64,000 nucleotides of DNA from Telmatospirillum sp. (GCA_020248985.1 JADCGL010000039.1:1-64000); one strand, 5' to 3'. Shown: positions 16,102 through 26,222, numbered from the stretch's first letter. Notes: generated by a model not told the origin, from the letters alone. Program-made: numbers and translations.

Positions 16102-16923
16102 ATGATCGGGCTGGGGCGTCCCAAGGTTTCGGGGCGTTGTCTTGCTTCGTTCCTGTGTGGGGCCGACGGCACGACGCGTCTGAGCGATCTCGAACAGCGC
16201 GATCCGCTCAAATTGCTGTTTCCGGCACCGCTCGAAGAACCGCAGCCCGTCGTCGTGTTGGTCAATACCGGCGGCGGCGTGGTCGGCGGCGACGAATTGC
16301 AAACCACCATCGATGTCGGGCCAGAGGCGGCAGCATTGGTCGTGGGCCAAGCGGCCGAGAAGATCTATCGCAGCTGGGGACCTGCGGCCAATGTCGCGAA
16401 CCGACTGACGGTCGGTGCGGGCGGTCGGCTCGAATGGTTTCCGCAGGAGACGATCCTTTTCGACCAAGCGCGTCTCAAGCGCCGCTTGACGGTCGATCTC
16501 GTAGCATCGGCGCAGTTTTTAGGCGGCGAGATCGTCGTTTTCGGCCGCCGCGCGCGCGGCGAAACGATCACGGGTGGGGCACTTTTCGACCGCTGGCAGC
16601 TGCGCCGCGACGGGCGCTTGCTGTGGGCCGACGCGCTGATCGTCGACTCGATCGACGATGCATTGCTCGACCGGCCGGCGTTGTTCGGCGGCGCGCGCGC
16701 CGTGGCCACGCTCGTTTGCCTGTGCGCGGACCCCGCCGCCGCACTGGCGACAGCCCGCGAGCAGCCCGGCGTCTCGTGCGGCCTCGTCGGCGAATTGCTG
16801 GTCGTGCGCCTGCTCGATGCCGATACCGCGGCTTTGCGCGCGCGCTATGTGGCGCTGTGGGGGGCGCTGCGCGCGCGTTTGTTCGGCTTGCCGCAACGGC
16901 TGTCTCGCCTTTGGCACGTGTGA
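16102..16923 (+). CDS. ureD: Urease accessory protein UreD
   Basis: A 273-residue UreD, part of the UreDFG complex that loads nickel into apo-urease. Conserved stretches include VLVNTGGGVVGGD, AEKIYRSWGPAANV and LEWFPQETILFDQARLKR. An ATG at 16084 is in frame, but AAGGA six bases ahead of the ATG at 16102 makes the latter the better start. It is the first gene of the urease operon. The divergent SDR starts only about 40 bp away, so promoters must overlap. Confidence 0.93.
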   Translation: MIGLGRPKVSGRCLASFLCGADGTTRLSDLEQRDPLKLLFPAPLEEPQPVVVLVNTGGGVVGGDELQTTIDVGPEAAALVVGQAAEKIYRSWGPAANVANRLTVGAGGRLEWFPQETILFDQARLKRRLTVDLVASAQFLGGEIVVFGRRARGETITGGALFDRWQLRRDGRLLWADALIVDSIDDALLDRPALFGGARAVATLVCLCADPAAALATAREQPGVSCGLVGELLVVRLLDADTAALRARYVALWGALRARLFGLPQRLSRLWHV

Positions 16924-16960
16924 TGCTAGAATTTCGGCCGGAACGTGAAGGGGGAATGCG

Positions 16961-17263
16961 ATGAATCTCAGTCCGCGCGAAAAGGACAAGCTGCTTGTCG
17001 CCATGGCGGCCCAGGTGGCGCGCCGCCGCCTGGAGCGCGGCGTGAAGCTCAACCACCCCGAGGCGGTGGCGCTGATCGCCGACTTCGTCGTCGAGGGGGC
17101 CCGCGACGGGCGCAGCGTGGCCGACCTCATGCGCGACGGCGGCAAGGTCGTCACGCGCGACCAGGTGATGGAGGGGATCGCCGAGATGATCCACGAGATT
17201 CAGGTCGAGGCGACTTTCCCCGACGGCACCAAGCTCGTCACCGTCCACAACCCGATCCGCTGA
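16961..17263 (+). CDS. ureA: Urease subunit gamma
   Basis: A 100-residue gamma subunit of the usual length. It starts [20 protein letters not shown] and contains [13 protein letters not shown] and [15 protein letters not shown], all strongly conserved. It is preceded by GAAGGGGGAATGCG and followed after 10 bp by ureB. Gamma, beta and alpha chains are encoded separately, as in most Gram-negative bacteria. Confidence 0.97.
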   Translation: MNLSPREKDKLLVAMAAQVARRRLERGVKLNHPEAVALIADFVVEGARDGRSVADLMRDGGKVVTRDQVMEGIAEMIHEIQVEATFPDGTKLVTVHNPIR

Positions 17264-17273
17264 GGGAGGCCCC

Positions 17274-17609
17274 ATGAAACCCGGTGAGATTTTGGTGGCA
17301 TCCGGCGAGATCGAACTCAATGCAGGGCGCCCGTCGGTCGCGATGAAAGTCGCAAATTCGGGCGACCGCCCCATTCAAGTCGGCTCGCACTACCATTTCT
17401 TCGAAACCAATCCCGCCCTGCAGTTCGACCGCGACGCCGCCTACGGCATGCGCCTCGACATTCCGGCCGGTACGGCCGTGCGCTTCGAGCCCGGGCAGAC
17501 GCGCGACGTGGCCCTTGTGGCCTATGCGGGTGCGCGCATCGTGCACGGGTTCCGCGGTGCCGTGAACGGACCGCTCGTGCGCGGCAAATCCAAGAAGCGG
17601 GGGAAATAG
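17274..17609 (+). CDS. ureB: Urease subunit beta
   Basis: A 111-residue beta subunit with the conserved [16 protein letters not shown] start, [18 protein letters not shown] and the FRGAVNGPL region. It is separated from ureC by one base. The C-terminal end is short and basic. Confidence 0.97.
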   Translation: MKPGEILVASGEIELNAGRPSVAMKVANSGDRPIQVGSHYHFFETNPALQFDRDAAYGMRLDIPAGTAVRFEPGQTRDVALVAYAGARIVHGFRGAVNGPLVRGKSKKRGK

Positions 17610-17610
17610 C

Positions 17611-19320
17611 ATGTCGTTCCGGATTTCGCGCGCGGCCTATGCCGGCATGTACGGCCCCACGACGGGCGATCGCATTCGCCTTGCCGACACCGATCTCGTG
17701 ATCGAGGTCGAAAAGGATCTCACGACCTACGGCGAAGAAGTGAAGTTTGGCGGCGGCAAGGTCATTCGCGACGGCATGGGGCAAAGCCAGCGCAGCCGCC
17801 GCGAGGGGGCGGTCGATACCGTCATCACCAATGCCGTGGTGCTCGATTGGTGGGGCATCGTCAAATGCGACATCGGCCTCAAGGACGGAAAAATCGCAGC
17901 ACTCGGCAAGGCCGGCAATCCGGATATCCAGCCGGGTGTGGATATCGTGATCGGCCCCGGCACGGAAGTGATCGCGGGCGAGGGGCGCATCGTCACGGCC
18001 GGCGGCATCGACTCGCACATCCATTTCATCTGCCCGCAGCAGGTCGAAGACGCGCTCTATTCGGGCATCACGACGATGCTCGGCGGCGGTACCGGCCCTG
18101 CGGCCGGTACGTCCGCCACGACCTGCACGCCGGGTCCGTGGCACATGCACCGCATGCTCGAGGCGGCCGAAGGCCTGCCGATCAATCTCGGCTTTTTCGG
18201 CAAGGGCAATGCCTCGGCGCAAGCGCCGATGGTCGAAATGGTGCGTGCGGGTGCGTGCGGCATGAAGCTGCACGAGGATTGGGGCACGACCCCCAACGCC
18301 ATCGACGCGTGCTTGAAGCTCGCCGAGAAATATGACATCCAAGTCGCTATCCACACGGACACGCTCAACGAAAGCGGCTTCGTCGAAGACACGATCGCCG
18401 CCTTCAAGGGCCGCACGATCCACGCCTTCCATACCGAAGGTGCAGGCGGGGGCCATGCGCCCGACATCATCAAGGTCGTGGGGCTGCCCAACGTGCTGCC
18501 GTCCTCGACCAATCCCACGCGGCCCTTCACGGTCAACACGATCGACGAGCATCTCGACATGCTGATGGTGTGCCACCATCTCGATCCGCGCATCCCTGAG
18601 GACGTGGCGTTCGCCGAAAGCCGCATCCGCCGCGAGACGATCGCCGCCGAAGACATTTTGCACGATCTCGGTGCGATCTCGATGATGAGCTCGGACAGCC
18701 AAGCGATGGGACGCATCGGCGAGGTGATCACGCGCACTTGGCAGACCGCGCACAAGATGAAGCAGCAGCGTGGCCGCCTCGAAAGCGAGACGGGCGACAA
18801 CGACAACCAGCGCGCCAAGCGCTATCTCGCCAAATACACGATCAATCCGGCGATCGCGCAGGGCATCTCGCGTTATGTGGGCTCGATCGAGAAGGGCAAA
18901 TACGCCGATCTCGTGATCTGGCAGCCTGCGTTTTTCGGCGCCAAGCCCGAAATGATCCTCAAATGCGGTTCGATCGCGGCGGCTCCGATGGGCGATCCCA
19001 ACGCCTCGATCCCCACGCCGCAGCCCGTGCATTATCGGCCGATGTTCGCCTCGTTCGGCAAGGCGCTGGCGTCGTCGAACCTGACCTTCGTGTCGAAGCT
19101 CGCCCACGAGGACGATATCGGCCGCAAGCTCGGTCTCGGCCGCCATGTTCTGCCGGTTTCCAACACGCGCAAGATCGGCAAGAAGAACATGCGCCACAAC
19201 GACGCTACGCCCGAGGTGGAAGTCGATCCCGAAACCTACGAGGTGCGCGCCGACGGCAAGCGCATCACCTGCGAGCCCGCCACGTCGCTGCCGTTGGCGC
19301 AGCGCTACTTCTTGTTCTGA
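17611..19320 (+). CDS. ureC: Urease subunit alpha (catalytic)
   Basis: The 569-residue nickel-containing catalytic chain. Active-site elements are intact: HIHFI metal ligands, the carbamylated Lys in [34 protein letters not shown] and the flap Cys-His in MVCHHLD. It hydrolyses urea to ammonia and carbamate in the cytoplasm. Urea is expected from the ureidoglycolate lyase and the AllC/PuuE steps encoded in the same window. The stop TGA shares its last base with the start of ureE. Confidence 0.98.
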   Translation: MSFRISRAAYAGMYGPTTGDRIRLADTDLVIEVEKDLTTYGEEVKFGGGKVIRDGMGQSQRSRREGAVDTVITNAVVLDWWGIVKCDIGLKDGKIAALGKAGNPDIQPGVDIVIGPGTEVIAGEGRIVTAGGIDSHIHFICPQQVEDALYSGITTMLGGGTGPAAGTSATTCTPGPWHMHRMLEAAEGLPINLGFFGKGNASAQAPMVEMVRAGACGMKLHEDWGTTPNAIDACLKLAEKYDIQVAIHTDTLNESGFVEDTIAAFKGRTIHAFHTEGAGGGHAPDIIKVVGLPNVLPSSTNPTRPFTVNTIDEHLDMLMVCHHLDPRIPEDVAFAESRIRRETIAAEDILHDLGAISMMSSDSQAMGRIGEVITRTWQTAHKMKQQRGRLESETGDNDNQRAKRYLAKYTINPAIAQGISRYVGSIEKGKYADLVIWQPAFFGAKPEMILKCGSIAAAPMGDPNASIPTPQPVHYRPMFASFGKALASSNLTFVSKLAHEDDIGRKLGLGRHVLPVSNTRKIGKKNMRHNDATPEVEVDPETYEVRADGKRITCEPATSLPLAQRYFLF

Positions 19321-19769
19321 TGCGCGCGTTGGCGGTCGAACCGGCGGGGCGTTGGGACATGGCGCTGAAGGCAGGCCACGTGACGCTTGCGTCGGACGCG
19401 CGCCATCGTCGCCGTCTGGCGATGCGCGCCGACGAGGGCTTCGAATTCCTGCTCGATCTCGTGCACGCAACGCATCTCAAACAAGGCGACGGGCTGGCCC
19501 TCGACGACGGGCGCTATGTGGAAGTGCGCGCGGCATCCGAACCGGTCATCGACATTTCGTGTGCGGATGCGAGCCATCTCGCACGGCTTGCCTGGCACGT
19601 CGGCAATCGGCATTTGGCGGTGCAGGTGCTACCCGGCGGCACGTTGCGGCTTGCTGCCGACCATGTGATTGCCGATATGGCGACCGGGCTTGGGGCAACG
19701 GTGCGCCAGCACGCAGCCCCGTTCGATCCCGAGCCCGGCGCTTACGCGAGCCACGCCCATGGCAGCTGA
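19320..19769 (+). CDS. ureE: Urease accessory protein UreE
   Basis: A 149-residue UreE nickel metallochaperone. Residues about 1-75 form the peptide-binding domain; the metal-binding half contains WHVGNRHLAVQ with the conserved His. The C-terminal tail has only two histidines (SHAHGS), not the His-rich store seen in Klebsiella. The ATG overlaps the ureC stop (ATGA-type coupling by one base), and the end overlaps ureF by 11 bp. Confidence 0.93.
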   Translation: MRALAVEPAGRWDMALKAGHVTLASDARHRRRLAMRADEGFEFLLDLVHATHLKQGDGLALDDGRYVEVRAASEPVIDISCADASHLARLAWHVGNRHLAVQVLPGGTLRLAADHVIADMATGLGATVRQHAAPFDPEPGAYASHAHGS

Positions 19770-20445
19770 CGGGTTGCTGAAGCTTCTGGCGTGGCTGTCG
19801 CCGTCCTTCCCAGTCGGCGCGTTCGCCTACAGCCACGCGCTCGAAGCGGCGATCGACGAAGGGTTCGTCGCCGATCGTGCATCGCTTCAAGCTTGGATCG
19901 AGGACCTGCTCGACCACGGCAGCCCGCGCGCCGACAGCGTGTTTTTCATGTGCACGCATCGCGCCGTAGCGGCTGGCGAGGATGCCGCGTTTCAAGAAGT
20001 CGCTGAATGGGCCGCTGCGATGCGCGGAACCGGCGAATTGGCGCTTGAGTCGATCCAGCAGGGCGAAAGCTTCCTGCGCGCGATCGGCGATGCGTGGCCG
20101 GTCGAGATCGCGATCTGGCGCGAACGGCTCGCCGCGGCCGAGATCCGCCCCGCTTATCCGGTCGCCGTCGCCTGCGCCGCTGCCGTCGCTAGGATCGACG
20201 CAACCCCGGCGTTGGCGGCTTATTTGCACGCGTTTGCTGCCAATCTCGTGTCGGCGGCGGTTCGCGCGATCCCGCTTGGTCAGACCGACGGCCAACGCGT
20301 TCTTGCCGCCGTCGAATCCGCCGTCGCAAAAGCTGTTGCGGCCGCACAAACGCGCACGCTTGAGGACGCAGGGACGGCAGCCCCCGCCCTCGACGCGCTC
20401 TCATTTCGCCATGAAACCCAATATTCGAGGTTGTTCAGATCATGA
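19759..20445 (+). CDS. ureF: Urease accessory protein UreF
   Basis: A 228-residue helical UreF, which gates GTP hydrolysis by UreG during nickel insertion. Characteristic regions are [18 protein letters not shown] near the start and the C-terminal [12 protein letters not shown]. It overlaps ureE by 11 bp and ureG by 4 bp. Confidence 0.95.
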   Translation: MAADGLLKLLAWLSPSFPVGAFAYSHALEAAIDEGFVADRASLQAWIEDLLDHGSPRADSVFFMCTHRAVAAGEDAAFQEVAEWAAAMRGTGELALESIQQGESFLRAIGDAWPVEIAIWRERLAAAEIRPAYPVAVACAAAVARIDATPALAAYLHAFAANLVSAAVRAIPLGQTDGQRVLAAVESAVAKAVAAAQTRTLEDAGTAAPALDALSFRHETQYSRLFRS

Positions 20446-21071
20446 CAGGACCCCTTCGCGTCGGTATCGGCGGGCCGGTTGGCTCGGGCAAAACGGCGTT
20501 GGTCGATGCGCTATGCAAACATTTGCGCGACGTGCTCGAAGTCGCTGCGATCACCAACGACATCTACACCAAGGAAGACGCGCAGTTCCTGACGCGCTCG
20601 GGCGCTCTCGACCCGTCGCGCATCATGGGCGTTGAAACGGGCGGCTGCCCGCACACCGCCATTCGCGAAGACGCGTCGATGAACCTCGCGGCCTGCGCCG
20701 AAATGACCGCGAAATTCCCCGGGCTCGAATTGCTGTTCGTCGAAAGCGGGGGCGACAATCTCGCTGCGACGTTTTCGCCCGAGCTTGCCGACATCACGCT
20801 CTACGTCATCGACGTGTCGGCCGGCGACAAAATCCCGCGCAAAGGTGGGCCCGGCATCACGCGCTCGGATCTGCTGATCATCAACAAGATCGATCTTGCC
20901 CCTTACGTGGGCGCGTCGCTCGAGGTGATGGACCGCGACGCGCGCAAAATGCGCGGCGACCGGCCCTTCATCTTCGCGCAGATCAAGGCCGGCAAAGCGG
21001 TCGCGGAAATCGCGGATTTCATCTGCCAGAAAGGCGGGCTCAAGCCGCGCCCGCGGGCGGCGGCGCAATAA
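20442..21071 (+). CDS. ureG: Urease accessory GTPase UreG
   Basis: A 209-residue SIMIBI-class GTPase. The P-loop is [12 protein letters not shown]; the metal-binding Cys-Pro-His is in [14 protein letters not shown], and [10 protein letters not shown] gives the guanine-specificity motif. It ends with a [11 protein letters not shown] tail. Its last 32 bases overlap, tail to tail, with the ureidoglycolate lyase gene on the opposite strand. Confidence 0.96.
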   Translation: MTGPLRVGIGGPVGSGKTALVDALCKHLRDVLEVAAITNDIYTKEDAQFLTRSGALDPSRIMGVETGGCPHTAIREDASMNLAACAEMTAKFPGLELLFVESGGDNLAATFSPELADITLYVIDVSAGDKIPRKGGPGITRSDLLIINKIDLAPYVGASLEVMDRDARKMRGDRPFIFAQIKAGKAVAEIADFICQKGGLKPRPRAAAQ

Positions 21072-21588
21072 CCGTCGGGCCGTTTTCGACCGCGACGATG
21101 CCGCAATCGCCTGGCGTGCCGTCTTCCCACATCAACAGGGAAAACACGCCGGCACGCTCGAGGGCGATCAGCGGAAAATGCCACGTGCCCGCCTTGTAGT
21201 TGATGCCTTGGCCCGGCCCGCCGACAAAGGCGCGCAGATTTGCGATGTCGGGGGCACCGTCCGGCAGGGTTGGTGCGACGATCGTCAAAAACCGCGCGAC
21301 ATCGAGGGCGACAGACGCCTGCGAGGAAAATTCGTGGCGTTCCATCATGTCGATCCGGTAGGGGCCCGTCGACGCTGCGACCTGCACGACGGCAAGGTTG
21401 GGTTTGGCGCCGTCGCCGCGCGCATTTTGGAGCGTGGCAGTATGGTCGAACCGAAGCTGGGCGCCGAAATCGGACGGCCGACCGCCGCCTTTCGGCAGGG
21501 CAACCAATTGGCCGAACGGCGCGAAGGCCGCGGCCGTCAACGGTTGGGCAACGATAGGGCCTGGCTCTTGCATCTCTGGGTCTTGCAT
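21040..21588 (-). CDS. allA: Ureidoglycolate lyase
   Basis: A 182-residue member of the ureidoglycolate lyase (AllA) family, which splits ureidoglycolate to glyoxylate and urea. The conserved cupin-like core shows [37 protein letters not shown] and [11 protein letters not shown]. The ATG at 21588 is preferred over a TTG at 21603; 21573 is also possible. It is convergent with ureG with a 32-bp overlap and divergent from the AllC-like gene (62-bp gap), so the urea producer sits directly against the urease operon. Confidence 0.88.
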   Translation of the reverse strand: MQDPEMQEPGPIVAQPLTAAAFAPFGQLVALPKGGGRPSDFGAQLRFDHTATLQNARGDGAKPNLAVVQVAASTGPYRIDMMERHEFSSQASVALDVARFLTIVAPTLPDGAPDIANLRAFVGGPGQGINYKAGTWHFPLIALERAGVFSLLMWEDGTPGDCGIVAVENGPTVIAPPPAGAA

Positions 21589-21649
21589 CCTGGACGTCAC
21601 CAATGCATGGATGGGGCCAACAGCTCAACTTCCCCCCTGTGGAGCGACG

Positions 21650-22888
21650 ATGCGCGCGTCTGATAAAATCAACGAAACCCGCCTGTGGCAGCGCCATGTC
21701 GATATGGCCCAGCTCGGCGGCTTGCCCAAAGGCGGGGTCAATCGCCAAGCTCTGTCGGCCGAAGATGCGGCGGCACGCCGTCTTTTGGGGCAATGGGCAC
21801 AAGCGCGCGGCTACGACGTGTTCAGCGATCCCATCGGCAATTTGCATGTGCGCCGGGCGGGTACCGAAAACGACGCTGCCCCTGTGCTGACCGGTTCGCA
21901 TATGGACAGCCAGCCCACGGGCGGCAAATACGACGGCATGTACGGCGTGCTGGCGGGTTTCGAAGCGCTTGAAGCGCTCGACGATGCCGGCATTCGCACC
22001 AAGCGGCCGGTCGGCGTGGTCGCGTGGATGAACGAAGAGGGCAGCCGCTTCCAGCCGGGTGCGATGGGCTCGGCCGTGTGGGCCGGGCACTACGATCTCG
22101 AACGCATGCTCGCGGTCGAAGACCGCGCCGGCGTTAAACTCGCCGATGCGCTTGCGCAAACGCTCGTCGCGGCCCCATGCCGCACCGTCGGCGAATTCGA
22201 CCGGCGCTTCCATGCCTATATCGAGGCGCATATCGAGCAAGGCCCGCGTCTGGAAGCGGAAGCCAAAACGATCGGCGTGGTGACCGGCATCCAAGGCTCG
22301 CAGCGCTACACGATCGACATTTTCGGCGAGGAAGCGCATGCGGGCACCACGCCGCTGCGGTCCCGCAAAGACGCGCTCAAGAGTGCCGTTGCCGCGATCG
22401 AGGCGCTCGAGCGGCACATGCACGATCCAGCCGACATCGTGCGCTTTACGGTCGGCCGTTTCGAATGCCGGCCCGGTTCGCCCAACACGGTGCCGGGGCA
22501 GGTGCATTTCACGATCGATTTCCGCCATCCGGAAAGTGCGGTCCTCGCGCGCCTCGGCGACGCGATCGACAAGGTCGTGCAGGCGAGCGTCGGGCCGTGC
22601 ACGGCCAAGGTCGAGCGGGTCGTGAATGTTGCGCCGACGGTGTTCGACGCCAAGATCGTCGATCGCGTGCGCGAAGCAACGGTCGAGCTCGGCTTGCCGC
22701 ACATGGACATGCCGTCCGGTGCCGGGCACGACGCGATGCATGTGGCGCCCTTGGGGCCCGCCGGCATGATCTTCGTGCCGTGCGTACGCGGCATCAGCCA
22801 CAACGAGGCGGAAGCGGCGAGCCCAAGCGATCTTGCGGCCGGTGCGCGCGTGCTGGCCGACTGCTTGCACGCACTCGCCGATTCCTGA
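21650..22888 (+). CDS. Zn-dependent amidohydrolase, allantoate amidohydrolase type
   Basis: A 412-residue M20-type hydrolase of the AllC/HyuC/UAH group. Metal ligands are visible in TGSHMDSQPTGGKYDGMYG, MNEEGSRFQPGAMGS, the dimer-domain HIEQGPRLE and the C-terminal GISHNEAE. Family members cleave allantoate, ureidoglycolate or N-carbamoyl amino acids. The flanking ureidoglycolate lyase and the PuuE allantoinase elsewhere in the window favour allantoate. GGAG lies about five bases ahead of the ATG at 21650; the frame is open further upstream, but that part overlaps allA. It abuts the convergent LysR gene with no gap. Confidence 0.87.
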   Translation: MRASDKINETRLWQRHVDMAQLGGLPKGGVNRQALSAEDAAARRLLGQWAQARGYDVFSDPIGNLHVRRAGTENDAAPVLTGSHMDSQPTGGKYDGMYGVLAGFEALEALDDAGIRTKRPVGVVAWMNEEGSRFQPGAMGSAVWAGHYDLERMLAVEDRAGVKLADALAQTLVAAPCRTVGEFDRRFHAYIEAHIEQGPRLEAEAKTIGVVTGIQGSQRYTIDIFGEEAHAGTTPLRSRKDALKSAVAAIEALERHMHDPADIVRFTVGRFECRPGSPNTVPGQVHFTIDFRHPESAVLARLGDAIDKVVQASVGPCTAKVERVVNVAPTVFDAKIVDRVREATVELGLPHMDMPSGAGHDAMHVAPLGPAGMIFVPCVRGISHNEAEAASPSDLAAGARVLADCLHALADS

Positions 22889-23788
22889 TCAGAAATCGAC
22901 GAAGTTCCAATCGACGGTTTCGCGCGCCATGTCGATGAAAGCGCGCACCTTCGAGGGAACATACGGGCTTGCCGGATAGACGATCTGGATCGGCAGCGCT
23001 GCCGGTTCGAAGTCCGCGAGCACGATGCGCAGGCGGCCCGCACGCACGGCTTCGGCCGCCTGATAGGCGAGCACCACCGTCAGTCCGCCGCCGCGCTCGG
23101 CATGCCAAAGCGCCGCATCGGCGCTGTTGGTGGTGTAGCGCGGCGCGATCGCCAGCCGCTTCTCGCGCCCGTCTTCGGCAAAGCGCCATTCATTGACGCC
23201 GCCGAGTGCGGAGAAGCGCACAAGGCGATGCTGGGCGAGGTCGGCGGGCGTTTGCGGCGTGCCGTGCGCCGCGAGATAGGCAGGTGCTGCGACGGCAACG
23301 CGCCGCGTACTGCCGAGTTTGCGCACGACGAAACTCGAATCGGCGAGCGTGCCGATGCGCACGGCAAGGTCGATGCCGTCTTCGACGAGATTGACCATGC
23401 GGTCCGACAGCATCAACTCGCCGCTCGCTTTGGGGTAGCGCTCGAGAAAGCTGCACATCAGCGGGCCCACATGCAGCCGGCCGAACATTGCCGGTGCTGT
23501 CGCGGACAGGCGGCCCGACGGTTCGTCGCGTTCGGCCCGTGCCATCTCGTCGGCCTCGGCAAGGTCGGCAAGCACGCTGCGTGCGCGCGCCAGATAGCGC
23601 TCGCCCGCGTCCGTTGGCGTTACCGAGCGCGTCGTGCGTTGCAGCAGGCGCACGCCGAGGCGCGTCTCCAAGGCCGCCACGGCACGCGTTGCGGCCGACG
23701 CGGAAACGCCCAGACGCCGTGAAGCCGCGGCAAAGCTCTTGAGCTCTGCGACGGCGACAAAGGCGCTGAGATCTTCAAAGCGATCCAT
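22889..23788 (-). CDS. LysR-family transcriptional regulator
   Basis: A 299-residue LTTR. The N-terminal winged helix-turn-helix is clear (MDRFEDLSAFVAVAELKSFA, then ASRRLGVSASAATRAV and RLLQRTTRSVTPTDAG). The effector domain follows from about residue 90. It belongs to the large group resembling E. coli DmlR/AaeR-type regulators. It is divergent from the AhpD-like gene, with a symmetrical LysR site between them, so that gene pair is the likely target. Confidence 0.93.
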   Translation of the reverse strand: MDRFEDLSAFVAVAELKSFAAASRRLGVSASAATRAVAALETRLGVRLLQRTTRSVTPTDAGERYLARARSVLADLAEADEMARAERDEPSGRLSATAPAMFGRLHVGPLMCSFLERYPKASGELMLSDRMVNLVEDGIDLAVRIGTLADSSFVVRKLGSTRRVAVAAPAYLAAHGTPQTPADLAQHRLVRFSALGGVNEWRFAEDGREKRLAIAPRYTTNSADAALWHAERGGGLTVVLAYQAAEAVRAGRLRIVLADFEPAALPIQIVYPASPYVPSKVRAFIDMARETVDWNFVDF

Positions 23789-23792
23789 ATTG

Positions 23793-23807
23793 TTGCACCT
23801 TATGCAA
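23793..23807. promoter_or_regulatory. LysR-type operator (TTGCA-N5-TGCAA)
   Basis: TTGCACCTTATGCAA is a perfect five-base inverted repeat with a five-base centre and contains the T-N11-A core of LysR-family sites. It begins five bases upstream of the LysR start codon and about 100 bases upstream of the divergent AhpD-like gene, as expected for an autoregulated LTTR. Confidence 0.6.
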
Positions 23808-23909
23808 TTAACTACGTCATAATCTCTATATTATCACATTATTCGAAAGAGCGCATCGTCTGGGTGTCGGCGGGTATCGGACCCGCAACAAACCATCGGA
23901 GAAGATGCC

Positions 23910-24461
23910 ATGCCGCGTATTGCCCCAACCGCCTCGATCGAAGCCTCGCCCGCCGCCGCCCAACCCGGCCTTAAGGCCGTGAACGGCAAGTTGGGCTCGG
24001 TCCCCAACCTGTTTCGCGTTCTGGCCAATGCGCCGGCCGCCTTGGATGGCTATCTCGGCTTTTCGGGCGCGCTTGGTGCGGGCACGCTCGACATCAAAAC
24101 CCGCGAAGCGATCGCGCTGACCGTCGCTGAGGCGAATGGCTGCGGCTATTGCCTTGCGGCACACAGCTACATCGCGGCAAAAATGGCCAAGATCAGTGCC
24201 GACGACATCGCCAAGGCGCGCACGGGCCATGCCTCGGACGCCAAGACCGACGCAGCACTCGTTTTCGCCAAGAAAATCGTCGAAGCGCGCGGCCATGTGG
24301 CCGAAAGCGATCTGGCGGCCGTGCGCGCAGCGGGCTTCGACAATGCGGCGATCCTCGAGATCGTGGCGCATGTGGCGCTCAACACGCTCACCAACTACGT
24401 CAATGAAGTTGCGGCGACACCGGTCGACTTCCCGGCCGTCAAGCCCAGCATCGCCGCTTAA
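23910..24461 (+). CDS. AhpD-like / carboxymuconolactone decarboxylase family protein
   Basis: A 183-residue AhpD-like protein. The redox motif EANGCGYCLAAH holds the CxxC and downstream His of the peroxidase-related subgroup, so a thiol-dependent reduction of organic or hydrogen peroxides is the best guess. The N-terminal half carries GSVPNLFRVLANAPAALDGYL, typical of the group. It is followed after 24 bp by the flavin-binding gene and is divergent from the LysR regulator. Confidence 0.88.
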   Translation: MPRIAPTASIEASPAAAQPGLKAVNGKLGSVPNLFRVLANAPAALDGYLGFSGALGAGTLDIKTREAIALTVAEANGCGYCLAAHSYIAAKMAKISADDIAKARTGHASDAKTDAALVFAKKIVEARGHVAESDLAAVRAAGFDNAAILEIVAHVALNTLTNYVNEVAATPVDFPAVKPSIAA

Positions 24462-24485
24462 CCGTTCAATCCCGAGGGCCGCGCC

Positions 24486-25079
24486 ATGATCTCGAGCGAC
24501 ATCGCCTTTACGCCTTCCGTAAAAGCAATCCAACAGCAGAAGGGATCGCGCGCGGCCTATCGGCGCATCGAGGAAGGGGGCGGCTGGCAGACGGAAGTCA
24601 CGGCCGATCTGGCCGCCTTCCTCGCCGAGCAGCGCACCGCCTATCTTGCGACGGTCAATGCCGACGGCCAGCCCTACATCCAGCATCGCGGCGGGCCTGC
24701 GGGCTTCATCCGCACGCTCGATGCGCACACGCTGGGCTTTGCCGACTATCGCGGCAATCGGCAATTCATCACGCTCGGCAATCTAGCCGACAATCCCAAA
24801 GCGCATCTCTTCGTGATGGACTACGTGCATCGGCGGCGCGTCAAGATCTGGGGCACGCTCGAGGCGGTCGAGGGCGACGAAGCGTTTGTCAAAAGCCTGA
24901 TGCCGCAAGGCTACAAGGCGACGCCTGAGCGCGCCTTGCTGTTCCACGTTGCGGCGTGGGACAGCAACTGCCCGCAGCATATTCCGATGATGATCCCGGC
25001 CGACGACGTGGCGGCAGCCTTGGCCGAGCGCGACGCCAAGATCGCCGCGCTCACGGCCAAGCTTGAGAATATGCGTTAG
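24486..25079 (+). CDS. Pyridoxamine 5'-phosphate oxidase-fold flavoprotein
   Basis: A 197-residue protein of the PNPOx-like split-barrel superfamily. ERRTAYLATVNADGQPYIQHRGG-like sequence (near residues 45-65), ADYRGNRQF and NPKAHLFVMDY are the FMN-binding strand regions. The pairing with an AhpD-like protein and a LysR regulator is common and suggests an oxidative-stress or xenobiotic response, but the reaction is unknown. Its last four bases overlap the stop of the convergent histidine kinase. Confidence 0.85.
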   Translation: MISSDIAFTPSVKAIQQQKGSRAAYRRIEEGGGWQTEVTADLAAFLAEQRTAYLATVNADGQPYIQHRGGPAGFIRTLDAHTLGFADYRGNRQFITLGNLADNPKAHLFVMDYVHRRRVKIWGTLEAVEGDEAFVKSLMPQGYKATPERALLFHVAAWDSNCPQHIPMMIPADDVAAALAERDAKIAALTAKLENMR

Positions 25080-26122
25080 GCTTTTTCGAAGCGGCGCAGT
25101 TCGGCCGCACTCAATCGCCGGTCGGCGGGCAGGCGAATCGTCACGGCGGCACCGCCGCCGGGGCCGGCCCCCAATTCGAGCTGCCCGCCATGCAGTTCGA
25201 CGTAGTGGCGTACGATCGCAAGGCTCATACCCGCGCCCGGCGTGCGCTGTAGATAGGCATTGTCCGAATTGATCTGCGGCATGCCGAGGCCGCGTTTGTC
25301 GGTGGGCGGAATGCCGGGTCCCTGGTCGCCGACCCACAGCGCGATGCTGCCCTTGGCACCTTCGCCGAGGCCGATCGTCACCGTGCCGCCGACGGGCGAG
25401 AAGCGGATTGCGTTGGCGAGCAGATCGAGCACGGCCTTGGCGAGTTTGCGCGCATCGCCGCGCATCGGAACGGGTACATCCGGTAGGGCGCTTGCGATCT
25501 CGATGCGGCGCGATTGCGCTTCGGCGCGCATCAGATCGCGCTGCGCGCGCGCGAGGGCCGCAAGGTCGAAGGCGCTGTCGGCCATGCGCTCGCCGACACC
25601 GTCATCTTGTGCCGCTTCGAGCAGATCTTCGACGATGCCCATCAGCAGCATTCCGCCGGCCCTTATCGAGGCTGCATATTCGCGCTGGCGGTCGGTCATC
25701 GGGCCCGCCAACCCCTCTTCGAGCATTTGAGCGAAGCCAAGGATCGCGTTCAGCGGCGTACGCAGCTCGTGGCTTGCGGTGGCGAGGAACACGTCGCCGG
25801 CGCGCAAGGCTTCCGGGTGTTGCGGGCGCAGCACCACCATATGCCCGTCGTCGCCGGAGAGCATTGCGTCGATCGTGACCATGCACAGCCGGCCCGACGC
25901 GTCCGTCAACGGCAATTCTGCTTCCGTGCCGGCGAGAATGGTTGCAACCAGCGCTTCGCTGTTGGCCCCGTTGGCGGCCAGTTCCATGATATGCGTCGGG
26001 GCGGGCCCGAAGTCGCGCGCAAAGGCGGCGTTGGCAAAAAGGATGCGCCCGTCGCGTGCCAGTCGCACGACCGGGTCGGCCACGCGTTCTGCGAGCGCGT
26101 CAAGTGCAACCTCGACCCGCAT
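25076..26122 (-). CDS. Soluble PAS-like sensor histidine kinase
   Basis: A 348-residue kinase with no membrane segment. Residues 1 to about 100 look like a PAS domain (VVRLARDGRILFANAAFARDFG). The phospho-acceptor His is H118 in ATASHELRTPLNAILGFAQ. A HATPase domain follows, with NAIRFSPVGGTVTIG as N box and VGDQGPGIP as G1. I chose the ATG at 26122 because AGGA lies ten bases ahead; longer frames exist to 26212. No response regulator is adjacent, so the partner must be elsewhere. Confidence 0.87.
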   Translation of the reverse strand: MRVEVALDALAERVADPVVRLARDGRILFANAAFARDFGPAPTHIMELAANGANSEALVATILAGTEAELPLTDASGRLCMVTIDAMLSGDDGHMVVLRPQHPEALRAGDVFLATASHELRTPLNAILGFAQMLEEGLAGPMTDRQREYAASIRAGGMLLMGIVEDLLEAAQDDGVGERMADSAFDLAALARAQRDLMRAEAQSRRIEIASALPDVPVPMRGDARKLAKAVLDLLANAIRFSPVGGTVTIGLGEGAKGSIALWVGDQGPGIPPTDKRGLGMPQINSDNAYLQRTPGAGMSLAIVRHYVELHGGQLELGAGPGGGAAVTIRLPADRRLSAAELRRFEKA

Positions 26123-26222
26123 CGTTCTCATTTCCTGATTGCCCGCATCATTTCTGATCTGCCTGCCTTGGATGCCGACGCAAGAGCGCGCTTGCGCTGA
26201 ATGCGTCGTCAATGAACCGACT

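Noticed and set aside
17317..19470. A 717-codon minus-strand open frame across ureB-ureC
   Set aside because: Shadow of the urease genes; His/Arg-rich composition without domains.
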